DNA from: a bacterium
GTDB taxonomy: Bacteria; Bacillota; Clostridia; Lachnospirales; Lachnospiraceae
Length of the DNA: 64,000 nucleotides
NCBI GenBank assembly: GCA_004562765.1
Contig: SFRL01000005.1
Location: 1 to 64,000, forward strand
Direction of reading: 5' to 3'
Shown in pieces: positions 51,575 to 59,506 of this stretch; the first letter of the stretch is position 1, and each line of letters opens with the position of its first letter. Below the pieces are notes generated by a model. That model was not told where the DNA came from and searched no databases. It saw only the letters and a program-made list of their open reading frames with translations. The translations under genes were made by a program, and so were the position numbers.

Positions 51575-52130
51575 CGTTTTCACACTTCCGCCTGCGGGCT
51601 TCTCTGCGCCCTTTCCGGTCTTTTTGCATTGCATAATAGCAATATAGCGTTGCTCTGACATCCTCTAGCGCGTCGTGCGCCTTGTAATCGGTGTATCCGT
51701 AATAATTGGCGCAAGTTGTCAACCTCTGCCACTTGTAGCCCCCCCTGCTGCCTTTTTCGCCGTATATGTACGCAAATTCCAACATCACGTCATATAGCTT
51801 TGCTTTTACTGCCGTGTCGATGCCTTTTGCGGCCAGAAATGGCATATCAAAACCTTTGTGATTATATCCGACGATCAATCCGGCCTTTCTCAGTATCTTG
51901 TCTATCTTTCGTTTCTCTGCAAGAATGTTCGGGGCAAATTTCACGCAATCCCACGATATTTTGTTGACCGCTTCCGCCTCTTTCCATTCTGTTAAATATT
52001 CCGGCTTGATGTATGAGTTGTACAGTGTTTTGCCTTTGCCGTTTATGATGGATATTTGCAATATTTCATCGTGGCGCCGGTCAAGGCCGGTCGTCTCGAT
52101 GTCAATACATATTATTTTACTTTTTCTCAT
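51567..52130 (-). CDS. DEDD-type 3'-5' exonuclease
   Basis: The 187-residue enzyme has the DnaQ-like motifs: ExoI IICIDIETTGLDRRHDEIL, ExoII VGYNHKGFDMPFL and ExoIII HDALEDVRATLYCYY with the DEDDh His. It likely acts in phage replication or repair. Confidence 0.88.
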   Translation of the reverse strand: MRKSKIICIDIETTGLDRRHDEILQISIINGKGKTLYNSYIKPEYLTEWKEAEAVNKISWDCVKFAPNILAEKRKIDKILRKAGLIVGYNHKGFDMPFLAAKGIDTAVKAKLYDVMLEFAYIYGEKGSRGGYKWQRLTTCANYYGYTDYKAHDALEDVRATLYCYYAMQKDRKGRREARRRKCENDE

Positions 52131-52203
52131 GCTTCCCGTCGCCTCCGTGAGTGCTTATGTATGCTAATGTCATGCAAATAATCAGTGTGATCGCTATGTT
52201 CAT
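52117..52203 (-). CDS. Tiny membrane peptide (28 aa)
   Basis: The short frame MNIAITLIICMTLAYISTHG has GGAGGCAAAAG before its ATG and overlaps the exonuclease start by 14 bases. It is a single hydrophobic segment with a short polar tail. Coupling to the exonuclease is likely; function unknown. Confidence 0.45.
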   Translation of the reverse strand: MNIAITLIICMTLAYISTHGGDGKHEKK

Positions 52204-52217
52204 TCTTTTGCCTCCTT

Positions 52218-52529
52218 TCAATCTACAATGCATGTCTTTATGCCTGCTGCCGTTAATTTTTCATTTATCTCTAGTGCATATCGTCTGTACCATTGACAAT
52301 ATCTCATTCCTCGTCCTGGGGTATCGGCGTAATTATGTAATACTTTTTTTCTTATTGGTTTATCGTGAAATGCCAATAATTTTATAGTGTATGCCAATGT
52401 TCGTCCGGTATGCCTTTCCGATTTCGGGACTTGCCACTCCCGTCCCAATATGTATGTTCTCTGCCAATCATACAGTTTGATGTCAAGTGCTTTTTCCACT
52501 TGATCTAATATATTTTGCCTTTCGTCCAT
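52218..52529 (-). CDS. Small phage protein, hypothetical
   Basis: The 103-residue product contains LYDWQRTYILGREWQVPKSE, HTGRTLAYTIKLLAF and GRGMRYCQWYRRYALEINEK. The HTGRTLA block resembles the way a helicase-type glycine-rich loop begins, but no full Walker motif is present. Similar proteins occur in clostridial phages. Function unknown. Confidence 0.6.
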   Translation of the reverse strand: MDERQNILDQVEKALDIKLYDWQRTYILGREWQVPKSERHTGRTLAYTIKLLAFHDKPIRKKVLHNYADTPGRGMRYCQWYRRYALEINEKLTAAGIKTCIVD

Positions 52530-52600
52530 TTCCCCTCCCGTTCACTTATCTGCTGCCATTTATTATTTGTGTACATTCCTCTTTATTTTTGCCGTGTCTC

Positions 52601-52858
52601 TCAATCTCCTGTCACCTCATATAGCTTGTACACTCTCTGCATGATTGCTTTTAATTTTACATCCCCGATCCCTTTTACCTCAGATATCGCTTTTTCAATG
52701 TCCCCCGGCTTAACTGCTGCTGTGGCGCTTTTCTTTGCCGACTTGATTCCGTCGTTAAATCCGTCCTGCCATACTTTTGCGAAAAATTCGCTCATTTGTG
52801 TATGATCCTTTTTCTTGATATCCTTGTACTGCTGCCGTGTGATTAAATTTCTTGCCAT
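52601..52858 (-). CDS. Small phage protein with helix-hairpin-helix end
   Basis: The 85-residue product has a polar start (MARNLITRQQYKDIKKKDHT) and a C-terminal GIGDVKLKAIMQ, a helix-hairpin-helix like turn that often contacts DNA backbone. Function unknown. Confidence 0.55.
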   Translation of the reverse strand: MARNLITRQQYKDIKKKDHTQMSEFFAKVWQDGFNDGIKSAKKSATAAVKPGDIEKAISEVKGIGDVKLKAIMQRVYKLYEVTGD

Positions 52859-52871
52859 TATCTATACCTCC

Positions 52872-53069
52872 TTATAAACCATTTTTGTCTTTCTTGTTGT
52901 CCCTCGGGTCCCGCGCCCACCAATAAACCGCATAATCTGCTGCCAGTGTCACCGCTCCAGTTGCTGCAATTTTTAACCCGATCCATCCGAACCATATTGC
53001 AATAAGCACTCCCGCCAATATGGCTATAATGGATGCGATTGCAATAAAGTTAATGATCTTATTTTTCAT
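52872..53069 (-). CDS. Small two-pass membrane protein
   Basis: The 65-residue product has two hydrophobic segments (FIAIASIIAILAGVLIAIWF and IGLKIAATGAVTLAADYAVY) and a charged C-terminus. It sits two bases after the DUF4406-like gene. Function unknown. Confidence 0.55.
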   Translation of the reverse strand: MKNKIINFIAIASIIAILAGVLIAIWFGWIGLKIAATGAVTLAADYAVYWWARDPRDNKKDKNGL

Positions 53070-53070
53070 C

Positions 53071-53580
53071 CTATAGCCTCCATATCGCTTTGCCTCTCAG
53101 CTCTGCTACGTTTATTTCTGCTCTCATGCCCTCGCTAATGCCGTATTTCTCTCCCACAAATACGACGTCGCATTTTCTGAGTAGGTCTAAACCTATTGAC
53201 ATGCCTTTCTCTCTTTCCTGCGGCTTTTTGTCGTTTAATACCTGCGTTAAGTATAAATGCGGCGTTATCGGCAGAAATCCCGCGTTGATTGCTCTTTCCG
53301 TTAACTCTCTTGCGTATCTGATGTTGCGGATCCGCTTAAATATGTTTCCTCTGTATGGGCTGCATATATATGCTATTTTCTTATCGTCCAGTTTGTTCAC
53401 TCTCTGCGTCATATCTCCGCTAAATACTGAAGCTCTGTATGATTTCAACTCTTCCAACCATTCTGCAAGCTGTTCCTCTTCTTTTGCCTTTGGAATGTAA
53501 CTTTTCATGCCTAATTCTGAAATTTTTTTACTATCTTCTGCTCTTTCTTTAAAAACAGATATAGCTTCGTCAAGTGTCAT
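53071..53580 (-). CDS. DUF4406-like / nucleoside deoxyribosyltransferase-fold protein
   Basis: The 169-residue product has an N-terminal helical region and a C-terminal Rossmann-like fold (about 68-169: KIAYICSPYRGNIFKRIRNI, PITPHLYLTQVL, CDVVFVGEKYGISEGMRAEI) that matches DUF4406/YtoQ and nucleoside 2-deoxyribosyltransferase relatives. Reaction unknown; a base- or nucleotide-handling role fits the phage context. It overlaps the YopX gene by four bases. Confidence 0.7.
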   Translation of the reverse strand: MTLDEAISVFKERAEDSKKISELGMKSYIPKAKEEEQLAEWLEELKSYRASVFSGDMTQRVNKLDDKKIAYICSPYRGNIFKRIRNIRYARELTERAINAGFLPITPHLYLTQVLNDKKPQEREKGMSIGLDLLRKCDVVFVGEKYGISEGMRAEINVAELRGKAIWRL

Positions 53581-54011
53581 TCTCCCACCTCCAACAGTTC
53601 CGAATTGTCAAAAGTGTTTCCAATTATCTCGCAGAAAGCTCCAGATTCTTCCATGTCAATCCAACAGAGGATATCCGTATTTGCTTCACACTCTACGATA
53701 GGTTTTAATTGCCATCCCCATGTGTATTCACAATTCGGATTTCCAAATAAGACAACAGCTCTCCATTTGTAATCAGTGTTCCTATCATACAGCTCAACAA
53801 TATCATTCTCAAAAATCAACTTTCCGTTCTTGTCCTTAAGCCCGGTGCACTGGCAGATGGTAGATGGATCTATTTCAACCGGATCGTCGAATCTTCCTCC
53901 GACATCATTGTCATTAAATGGTGTGTTGATGTAATTATCATCCATCAAAAATCCTTCCACCCATTCTCCGTTATCAATTCGCTTTGCGCGGTATAAATAT
54001 CTATCGTCCAT
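53577..54011 (-). CDS. YopX family phage protein
   Basis: The 144-residue product starts MDDRYLYRAKRIDNGEWVEG and has STICQCTGLKDKNGKLIFENDIVE, the YopX signature. The ATG at 54011 is chosen because GAGGAG lies ten bases upstream; a GTG farther upstream lacks such a site. Family function unknown. Confidence 0.88.
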   Translation of the reverse strand: MDDRYLYRAKRIDNGEWVEGFLMDDNYINTPFNDNDVGGRFDDPVEIDPSTICQCTGLKDKNGKLIFENDIVELYDRNTDYKWRAVVLFGNPNCEYTWGWQLKPIVECEANTDILCWIDMEESGAFCEIIGNTFDNSELLEVGE

Positions 54012-54082
54012 AAAATTCGCACTCCTCTCTCTGACATGTCCATACGGAACACCATCTATTACTTTCTTCACACCAAAACATG

Positions 54083-54466
54083 CTATTCCTCCGTTTCTTC
54101 CTCCATCCTCTCGAAATAAAATTTAATCGGTTCATTGTGTTCCTCAATCATTCCAAATCGAACCGCAATGTTATATGTACTCACATCCCTTGCAAGCCGC
54201 TTTGGTATGTCAGATAACATCTTGCGGAATGTCTCTAAGTCCATTGTTGCCTTATACCGATTACACGAGCCACAAGCTGGCATTAAATTATCCATAGAAT
54301 GCACATTTATTCCGGTAAATTCTTCTGTATATTCATAATTTCTAATGCAATGCAAGTGGTCTACATTGAATCCCTTGAATGGTATTTCACACCCACAATA
54401 GGCACAATGACCGTTGCATTTGTCATACACAGTTTTTCTTTCTGACTTGGTTAATCTGCGTCTCAT
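54083..54466 (-). CDS. HNH endonuclease
   Basis: The 127-residue product has an HNH/McrA layout with zinc Cys pairs: GHCAYCGCEI, FNVDHLHCIRNYE (His pair) and NLMPACGSCNRYKATMD. GGAGGAACAGC precedes the ATG. It overlaps the preceding gene by 44 bases. Possibly a free-standing nuclease of the phage. Confidence 0.9.
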   Translation of the reverse strand: MRRRLTKSERKTVYDKCNGHCAYCGCEIPFKGFNVDHLHCIRNYEYTEEFTGINVHSMDNLMPACGSCNRYKATMDLETFRKMLSDIPKRLARDVSTYNIAVRFGMIEEHNEPIKFYFERMEEETEE

Positions 54467-54818
54467 GCTGTTCCTCCACTTCTGACTGTAGCCAATCAAC
54501 TAGGCATTGCTTGCACATATTATCTGGAATTTCTTTTCCGCTGTCTAAAATGTTGTCACATTCTATTTTATTCTTGCAGAATTTCACTTTATCTTCGAGG
54601 TTTTGAATCGAATATAACAACTCTGCCAGTTCCTCATCACTCATGGAGCGGATGCGATCTGCATTGGTCTGCTTCTTTCCCTTATATGCGCTTATTATAA
54701 GTATTTCATCTGCTAACTCATTGATATCTACAAGTGTTTCTCCGTCACAGTTTTCTGTGCGTTCGATATTGTTCAGAATGCTTTTAATATCTTCTACTGC
54801 TTCTGGTATTGTTCTCAT
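54423..54818 (-). CDS. Phage protein with Cys motif, hypothetical
   Basis: The 131-residue product has a helical first half, MSDEELAELLYSIQN in the middle, then a Cys-rich end (FCKNKIECDNILDSGKEI, CKQCLVDWLQSE). The MSDEELAEFL-like block is common in small clostridial phage proteins. Function unknown. Confidence 0.6.
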   Translation of the reverse strand: MRTIPEAVEDIKSILNNIERTENCDGETLVDINELADEILIISAYKGKKQTNADRIRSMSDEELAELLYSIQNLEDKVKFCKNKIECDNILDSGKEIPDNMCKQCLVDWLQSEVEEQHETQINQVRKKNCV

Positions 54819-54842
54819 TTTTGTCGCTCTCCTTTTTATTGT

Positions 54843-55589
54843 TTAAGTCCAGCAATCACATGGTATAAATTCGGATAAATTCATCTGCATATCGTCCCAT
54901 TCTTTGTCGTTGATAAATCTTTTTTCCAGTTCTTCCAACGAAACATCGCGGAATACTGTATATCCCACTTCCTTTTCCTTTTCCATTGCTCTATGGTATT
55001 CATCTGGATAATTTTCCCACACTGCATGAAAATACTCTTTTCCTCCTTTAAAGCACGGAATACAGTTGTTGTGTTTCAATGAATTATAGGCACTCGGTAG
55101 CTCAATTCCCCATTCGTCTCGAATGATCCGTTTGCACTTCTCGCTTGATATCTTTCGTTCAAACAGCGGAAATTTTACCTGCCTGCCTATCGCTTCATTT
55201 CTTGCTGCTGATTTCTGCACTCTCCTCCATTCGTCTGGCCCATATCCGACATACTCAATCCATTTTTCTCCTATGCTTTCTAGGTACTTGTAATACTGTT
55301 CTTTCATTTGTTGCTTTAATTGCTGCGTGCAAAACGGCATAAACTGTCCGGGTATCGCCCCGTTTCGTTCTATGCAATCCCAGATATCTTCTCCCCTGCC
55401 CCATACGGTCATAGGCAATTTTAAATATCTCGCTACTTTAAGCCGGAATTTTTCAGAATCCTCGCACTCGCTGAGTGTGGGCGTGTGTAAAAGTACAATA
55501 TCCTTCTTGTTAATCTCCTTGTCTTGTGTTAATAAATACGCTACATAGCTGCTTGCGGCCCCGCCGCTGAATAAAACAACATGTTTCAT
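54843..55589 (-). CDS. PAPS reductase/ATP pyrophosphatase-like phage protein
   Basis: The 248-residue product begins HVVLFSGGAASSYVAYLL, the PP-loop SGGxxS of the N-type ATP pyrophosphatases. It has FCTQQLKQQM with a CT pattern like the PAPS-reductase/DndC family, and C-terminal CIPCFKGGKEY. Phage members may modify DNA or nucleotides or act in sulfur transfer. The ATG at 55589 is chosen over a GTG three codons earlier; neither has a strong site. Confidence 0.78.
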   Translation of the reverse strand: MKHVVLFSGGAASSYVAYLLTQDKEINKKDIVLLHTPTLSECEDSEKFRLKVARYLKLPMTVWGRGEDIWDCIERNGAIPGQFMPFCTQQLKQQMKEQYYKYLESIGEKWIEYVGYGPDEWRRVQKSAARNEAIGRQVKFPLFERKISSEKCKRIIRDEWGIELPSAYNSLKHNNCIPCFKGGKEYFHAVWENYPDEYHRAMEKEKEVGYTVFRDVSLEELEKRFINDKEWDDMQMNLSEFIPCDCWT

Positions 55590-55614
55590 GCCAACCACTT
55601 ACCAAAAGAACAAC

Positions 55615-55626
55615 CTAGTCTACTAG
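55615..55626. repeat. CTAGT-CT-ACTAG inverted repeat, candidate parS
   Basis: The palindrome CTAGT/ACTAG with a two-base spacer, extended to CCTAGT...ACTAGG, lies in the gap between the PAPS-reductase-like gene and the Cys-rich gene. The same arms occur with a four-base spacer at 57352-57365, on the other side of parB. This pair is a candidate ParB-binding centromere. Confidence 0.4.
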
Positions 55627-55636
55627 GGTTCTGGCT

Positions 55637-55978
55637 TTACTCCTTTCCTTTAAAATGTTCCCTTATAATCGGGCAACTGCATTCAGTATTTTCGCAATCG
55701 TCATTATGTCCGCCTCCGTGTTCGCAGTCGTGGCAATATAAATCGTGCAACCAATCTGATACTTCATCCCACGTAAACTCTTCGTCGCTCTCTTTACTGC
55801 AATAACCTTGCAAAATATTTTCGCATACTAGGCATAATTTGCGTGAAAACATGTCTCCGTCATATTTTCCGGTCTCGTATGAATATTTCTGCCCGATTTC
55901 TATTTTTTGCCCGCAGCACTCGCATTTATGCTCTTTTCTTGCTTTTGGATATGTGTGGTTATAAAAATCAAGTGACAT
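55637..55978 (-). CDS. Cys-rich zinc-binding phage protein
   Basis: The 113-residue product from 55978 has two or three zinc-knuckle like clusters: HKCECCGQKIEIGQKYSYET, LCLVCENILQGYC and CHDCEHGGGHNDDCENTECS with CP. No enzyme motif is visible. Possibly a small DNA- or RNA-binding regulator. Confidence 0.65.
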   Translation of the reverse strand: MSLDFYNHTYPKARKEHKCECCGQKIEIGQKYSYETGKYDGDMFSRKLCLVCENILQGYCSKESDEEFTWDEVSDWLHDLYCHDCEHGGGHNDDCENTECSCPIIREHFKGKE

Positions 55979-55989
55979 TTTATTCCTCC

Positions 55990-57312
55990 CTATTTGCCTG
56001 CTCTCTCTTTCATCCTCAGCGCAACGTCCTGCAGTACGCTTAATTCCTCCTCGGTCGCCCATATTGCTAAACTTGCTATTTCCCGCGCTGTTTCCTTGAT
56101 CCAGTACGGCACGTCGATTTCTTCTTTCTGTATGGTTATGACCTTTGTTAAAATCAGTGCGTCTACGATCTCGGCAAATTCCTTAAAGCATATTTCTCCT
56201 GCTGCCTCCGCCTCGGTTCTCTTGACCGTTACTTTGTCTGTTATCTCTACTTGGCACGGCTCCCCGGTGCTTGCAGTGAATGCCGTTAAAATACCTTGAT
56301 AGTCTCTGATTAGATCCGCATTTGATGTGTTCGGGTCTACCCATCCGCCCCAGAAATCATTATCAAATAGATCTGAATTTGTGATCGCGTCCATGAAATA
56401 CTTGATATTCATTCCGTTATATTCTTTGTTTGGGTTGATCTTTCCGGCTATTATGAGGCTTTTTCTGTCTGTCATATCCTGCTGCCGTGTTATTGTTACC
56501 TCTGTTTGCGGTTCCTCGGCCGTCTCCTCGTTATATGCAGGTTCTTTATTTTCGTCGACTTTTCGCTCTGTTTTGTCCTCCTCCTGCGTATCTGCTGTTT
56601 TATCTGCCCGCCCCTTAATCTCCGCAGCCTTTTTGGCGCTGATTGTTCCGGTCTCTTTATATGTCTCATATAATGCCTGCTGCGCTGCTTCGTCTAGCCC
56701 GGCGATCTCGTTTGCGGCATGTGTGCTTATTTTGCCCGCTGCAAATTCGCTTTTAAATGGCTCGATCAACATTTTGTCGATATGTTCTAATGTGCCTACT
56801 TTCGTTTTGTTGGTGCCTAAAATCTCTGCAATTACATTTTGCATCTTGTCCGGCAGCTTGTTGTCTTTCTGCCATTCCTCTAACAGCTTCCGAACCTCTT
56901 TTATCTCTTGGGTTTTCTCGTAGTCTGTTCTTTCCCTCTGTGTTGAGTTGGTAAAAATCAAAATCAAGCGGTTTCTGATGCTGTCTGCCGCGCTTTCTAC
57001 CTTGCATGGAATTGTTTCGTATTCCGTCTTTCCCTCCGCAAGCAACTTTAAGTATGCAAGGCGCCTTTTGTGCCCGGCTATGATTTCGTATTCGTCTGTT
57101 CCGTCGATCGGTTTTACAACCGGGTATTGTTGTATTCCTACTAATTCGATTGTGCGCGCTGTTTCTTCTACTTCTCTATCGTCGATGTGGTAAAAGTTTT
57201 CCTTTCCTGCTGCCGGTCTCAGCTTATGTACGCTCAATTTAACCGGTTTCCAGTCGCTTTTTATTTCTTTCTTGCTTTCATCGTTCAGAAAGTTGTTAAT
57301 ATCAAAGCCCAT
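55990..57312 (-). CDS. parB: ParB/Spo0J-family centromere-binding protein
   Basis: The 440-residue protein has the ParB N-terminal CTPase/ParB-box (about 25-105: VKLSVHKLRPAAGKENFYHI, GIQQYPVVKPIDGTDEYEII, AGHKRRLAYLKLLAEG), a helical DNA-binding region (about 105-230) and a long acidic middle plus a C-terminal domain of unknown role (about 290-440). With ParA upstream it forms a type I partition pair that would stabilise an extrachromosomal form of the phage. Confidence 0.88.
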   Translation of the reverse strand: MGFDINNFLNDESKKEIKSDWKPVKLSVHKLRPAAGKENFYHIDDREVEETARTIELVGIQQYPVVKPIDGTDEYEIIAGHKRRLAYLKLLAEGKTEYETIPCKVESAADSIRNRLILIFTNSTQRERTDYEKTQEIKEVRKLLEEWQKDNKLPDKMQNVIAEILGTNKTKVGTLEHIDKMLIEPFKSEFAAGKISTHAANEIAGLDEAAQQALYETYKETGTISAKKAAEIKGRADKTADTQEEDKTERKVDENKEPAYNEETAEEPQTEVTITRQQDMTDRKSLIIAGKINPNKEYNGMNIKYFMDAITNSDLFDNDFWGGWVDPNTSNADLIRDYQGILTAFTASTGEPCQVEITDKVTVKRTEAEAAGEICFKEFAEIVDALILTKVITIQKEEIDVPYWIKETAREIASLAIWATEEELSVLQDVALRMKERAGK

Positions 57313-57351
57313 TTTCCCGCCTCCTCTATGTACCTAAATTGGGTATTCCGT

Positions 57352-57365
57352 CTAGTAAATACTAG
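57352..57365. repeat. CTAGT-AAAT-ACTAG inverted repeat, candidate parS
   Basis: A perfect five-base inverted repeat with four-base spacer, between the parB start and the next gene. It shares both arms with the element at 55615-55626. Location beside parB fits a centromere or a ParB autoregulatory operator. Confidence 0.42.
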
Positions 57366-57368
57366 GCG

Positions 57369-57590
57369 TCATGGCATTTTAACCTCATGTAAATCTGTAT
57401 TTAGCATGTACCATCCGTCAAGTTCCAAAATAAATGTGATTTTCCCGGTCTTTGCGCTTATCTGCGTTATGATGTCTGTGATCTCCATTATTTTGGTTTC
57501 TCCCTTGTAATATGCGTTGCTCGGCTTGCTAAATTGCACCTTATCTCCTACTTCATACGGGCATTTCGCCTTAAATTTAACTACTTGCAT
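57369..57590 (-). CDS. Small phage protein between parA and parB
   Basis: The 73-residue product (VVKFKAKCPYEVGDKVQFSK to FILELDGWYMLNTDLHEVKM) is a beta-rich, SH3-like small domain similar to the KOW/RAPTOR-like domains of phage DNA-handling proteins. It overlaps the ParA stop by 14 bases, so it is co-translated with the partition genes. Function unknown. Confidence 0.55.
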   Translation of the reverse strand: MQVVKFKAKCPYEVGDKVQFSKPSNAYYKGETKIMEITDIITQISAKTGKITFILELDGWYMLNTDLHEVKMP

Positions 57591-58407
57591 TATTTCCCTC
57601 CCCGATCATTTCTAAATACTCTGTTACAAATTTCTTATAGTCCTGCGATGCTCCGCAATACTTTGAGTATTCAACCAATGGGATTTTTGCAAATGTACTT
57701 TCTTTCGGCTTGTTTTCCGTCCTGCGGATCTTGGTGCTGAATACCTTGCAGCGGTTCTTTAATACTTCCGCGCCCTGCGCCTGCACATCTTCTCTTTGTC
57801 GGTATTTTGTAATTAGGCAGCCTCTAAAGTTAATGTTTGGGTTAAAATCCTCTTTCACCGACGCGATCTGCTCTAACAATATTTCCAATCCATCAAAGCT
57901 ATATTGATCTATTTCTGTCGGTACTATCACATCGTCAGATACTACCAATGCGTTAATGATGCTCATGTTGATGTCCGGCGCGTTGTCGAAAATGATAAAA
58001 TCGTATTCCTCGGTAGCGCTCACTACTTCCACTCCCGGAAGTGCCTCTCGCTCTATGCTTTTCTTTTCCATCGCCTTTTTTATCCGTGTCTGCTGCGGGC
58101 GTGATACGTCTGCGATCACTCGCAAATTAGCCTCTAATAAATCCATGTTTGCCGGTATAATGTCCAGATTTTTGTACTGCGTACTCGCGGCCAGATCTAT
58201 TAACGGCACGGTCTCCAACATTACCCGCGCTATATTGTCGTGATCCTCCGTATCGTAAAGCCCAAACGCCTTGCTTGCGTTGCCCTGCTTGTCGTTATCA
58301 ACCACAAGCACTTTATACCCCCTCTTGGCTAATAAATATGCCATGTTGACGGTTGTTGTAGTCTTTGCTACTCCGCCTTTTAAGTTGATTATTGATATTA
58401 CACGCAT
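57577..58407 (-). CDS. parA: ParA-family partition ATPase
   Basis: The 276-residue protein has the deviant Walker A KGGVAKTTTTVNMAYLLAKRG at about 10-30, Walker A' LVVDNDKQGNASKAFG, Walker B YDFIIFDNAPDIN and a C-terminal region with CLITKYRQREDV and YSKYCGASQDYKKFV. It moves ParB-centromere complexes over the nucleoid. Confidence 0.93.
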   Translation of the reverse strand: MRVISIINLKGGVAKTTTTVNMAYLLAKRGYKVLVVDNDKQGNASKAFGLYDTEDHDNIARVMLETVPLIDLAASTQYKNLDIIPANMDLLEANLRVIADVSRPQQTRIKKAMEKKSIEREALPGVEVVSATEEYDFIIFDNAPDINMSIINALVVSDDVIVPTEIDQYSFDGLEILLEQIASVKEDFNPNINFRGCLITKYRQREDVQAQGAEVLKNRCKVFSTKIRRTENKPKESTFAKIPLVEYSKYCGASQDYKKFVTEYLEMIGEGNNASS

Positions 58408-58423
58408 TTTTCTTTCCCTCCTT

Positions 58424-58831
58424 TTAGTTAAATGGTAGCTCGCTGTCTATTCCGTCCGGTATGTTCATAAAGCCGTCGTTATCCTGCTGCCCTGCAGGAT
58501 CCGGCCCGCTTTGTTCCTTTTTCTCGCAAAATTCATGCGAATCTGCTACAAACTCGGTGTAATACACTTTCTTTCCGTCTTTTTCGTATGATCCGCTTTG
58601 TGCGTGGCACTCAACAATGATTTTCATGCCTTTTCTGATGTGCTTTTCTACAAACTCTGCAGTTCTTCCAAATGCAATGATGTTTAAGAAATCCGCCTGC
58701 GGGCCGTTTTCTTTTTTGTTCTTTCGTTCTACTGCCAGTGTGTACCGTGCAATCGCTATCGGGTCTGCGCCCTGCGTATATCTTACTTCCGGATCCCTTG
58801 TCGGGCGTCCGCTGAATTTGCAATCATTCAC
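58424..58831 (-). CDS. ssb: Single-stranded DNA-binding protein
   Basis: The 135-residue protein has the SSB OB-fold (NDCKFSGRPTRDPEVRYTQG, RYTLAVERKNKKENGPQADF, LNIIAFGRTAEFVEKHIRKG) and ends in the acidic tip DGIDSELPFN, close to the canonical DDDIPF docking tail. It starts at a GTG 8 bases after GGAGG and overlaps the gene before it by 4 bases. Confidence 0.93.
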   Translation of the reverse strand: MNDCKFSGRPTRDPEVRYTQGADPIAIARYTLAVERKNKKENGPQADFLNIIAFGRTAEFVEKHIRKGMKIIVECHAQSGSYEKDGKKVYYTEFVADSHEFCEKKEQSGPDPAGQQDNDGFMNIPDGIDSELPFN

Positions 58832-59121
58832 CTTTTCATCCTCCAAATGCTTAATATTTTTTCTGCGTCTAAACCGGTCTGCACACTATCCAGTGCCATT
58901 TCCTGCGGCATGCCTGCCGATAATAATGTTTTCAAATCGCTTAGTAGTCTCAAATATGCCCCGAAACTGTATGCATGCTTGCGCGGGTCTAGCGCTCCTG
59001 CTGCCTCCTCGGCAAATTCTATGGTTGTTATAGTCGCGATCTCTTGCAGTCTTGTGTGTTCCTCTGCTTTTGCTTGCCTATATTGCCGCTGCATTTCCTC
59101 TACTAACCTTGTTAGGCTCAA
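58828..59121 (-). CDS. Small helical phage protein, hypothetical
   Basis: The 97-residue product is largely helical (TRLVEEMQRQYRQAKAEEHT, GALDPRKHAYSFGAYLRLLS, GMPQEMALDSVQTGLDAEKI). It overlaps ssb by four bases and the HNH gene by four. Possibly a small Firmicute phage replication accessory. Confidence 0.55.
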   Translation of the reverse strand: MSLTRLVEEMQRQYRQAKAEEHTRLQEIATITTIEFAEEAAGALDPRKHAYSFGAYLRLLSDLKTLLSAGMPQEMALDSVQTGLDAEKILSIWRMKR

Positions 59122-59474
59122 TATAACCTCCCTCCCATCAATGCCCTTATGATGTCCTCTTTGTCGTAATATCCGGCCCTGCTCGGCACTTTTTTGAATC
59201 TCTTTTCTAATCTCCTTTTGTCGTGCCCTAACAGCTCCGCTATTTGCTTTGTTGTATATTGTTCCTCGGTGAATAAATTAAACAGCTTGTCCTGCTCCTC
59301 TGTTTTGTATTGCAAATCTATTTTCCTGCTGCCGTGCGGGCTTTCTTTCCCCGTATGGTGCTCCGGGCATAGATACTTAAAATTCATCGGTATATCTAAC
59401 CCTCCCTGCGATCTGAATACGATGTGATGTTTCTGCCCGGGTAATTTGCAGCCCGGTACTTCGCATGGTTGCAT
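59118..59474 (-). CDS. HNH endonuclease with helix-turn-helix
   Basis: The 118-residue product has an HNH region (VPGCKLPGQKHHIVFRSQGG, NFKYLCPEHHTGKESPHG) in the first half and an HTH-like half (TEEQYTTKQIAELLGHDKRR) that could bind DNA. Located in the replication module. Confidence 0.85.
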   Translation of the reverse strand: MQPCEVPGCKLPGQKHHIVFRSQGGLDIPMNFKYLCPEHHTGKESPHGSRKIDLQYKTEEQDKLFNLFTEEQYTTKQIAELLGHDKRRLEKRFKKVPSRAGYYDKEDIIRALMGGRLY

Positions 59475-59506
59475 TTTCCTTTCCTCCTTGTTTTTCTTGA
59501 TTCGTT

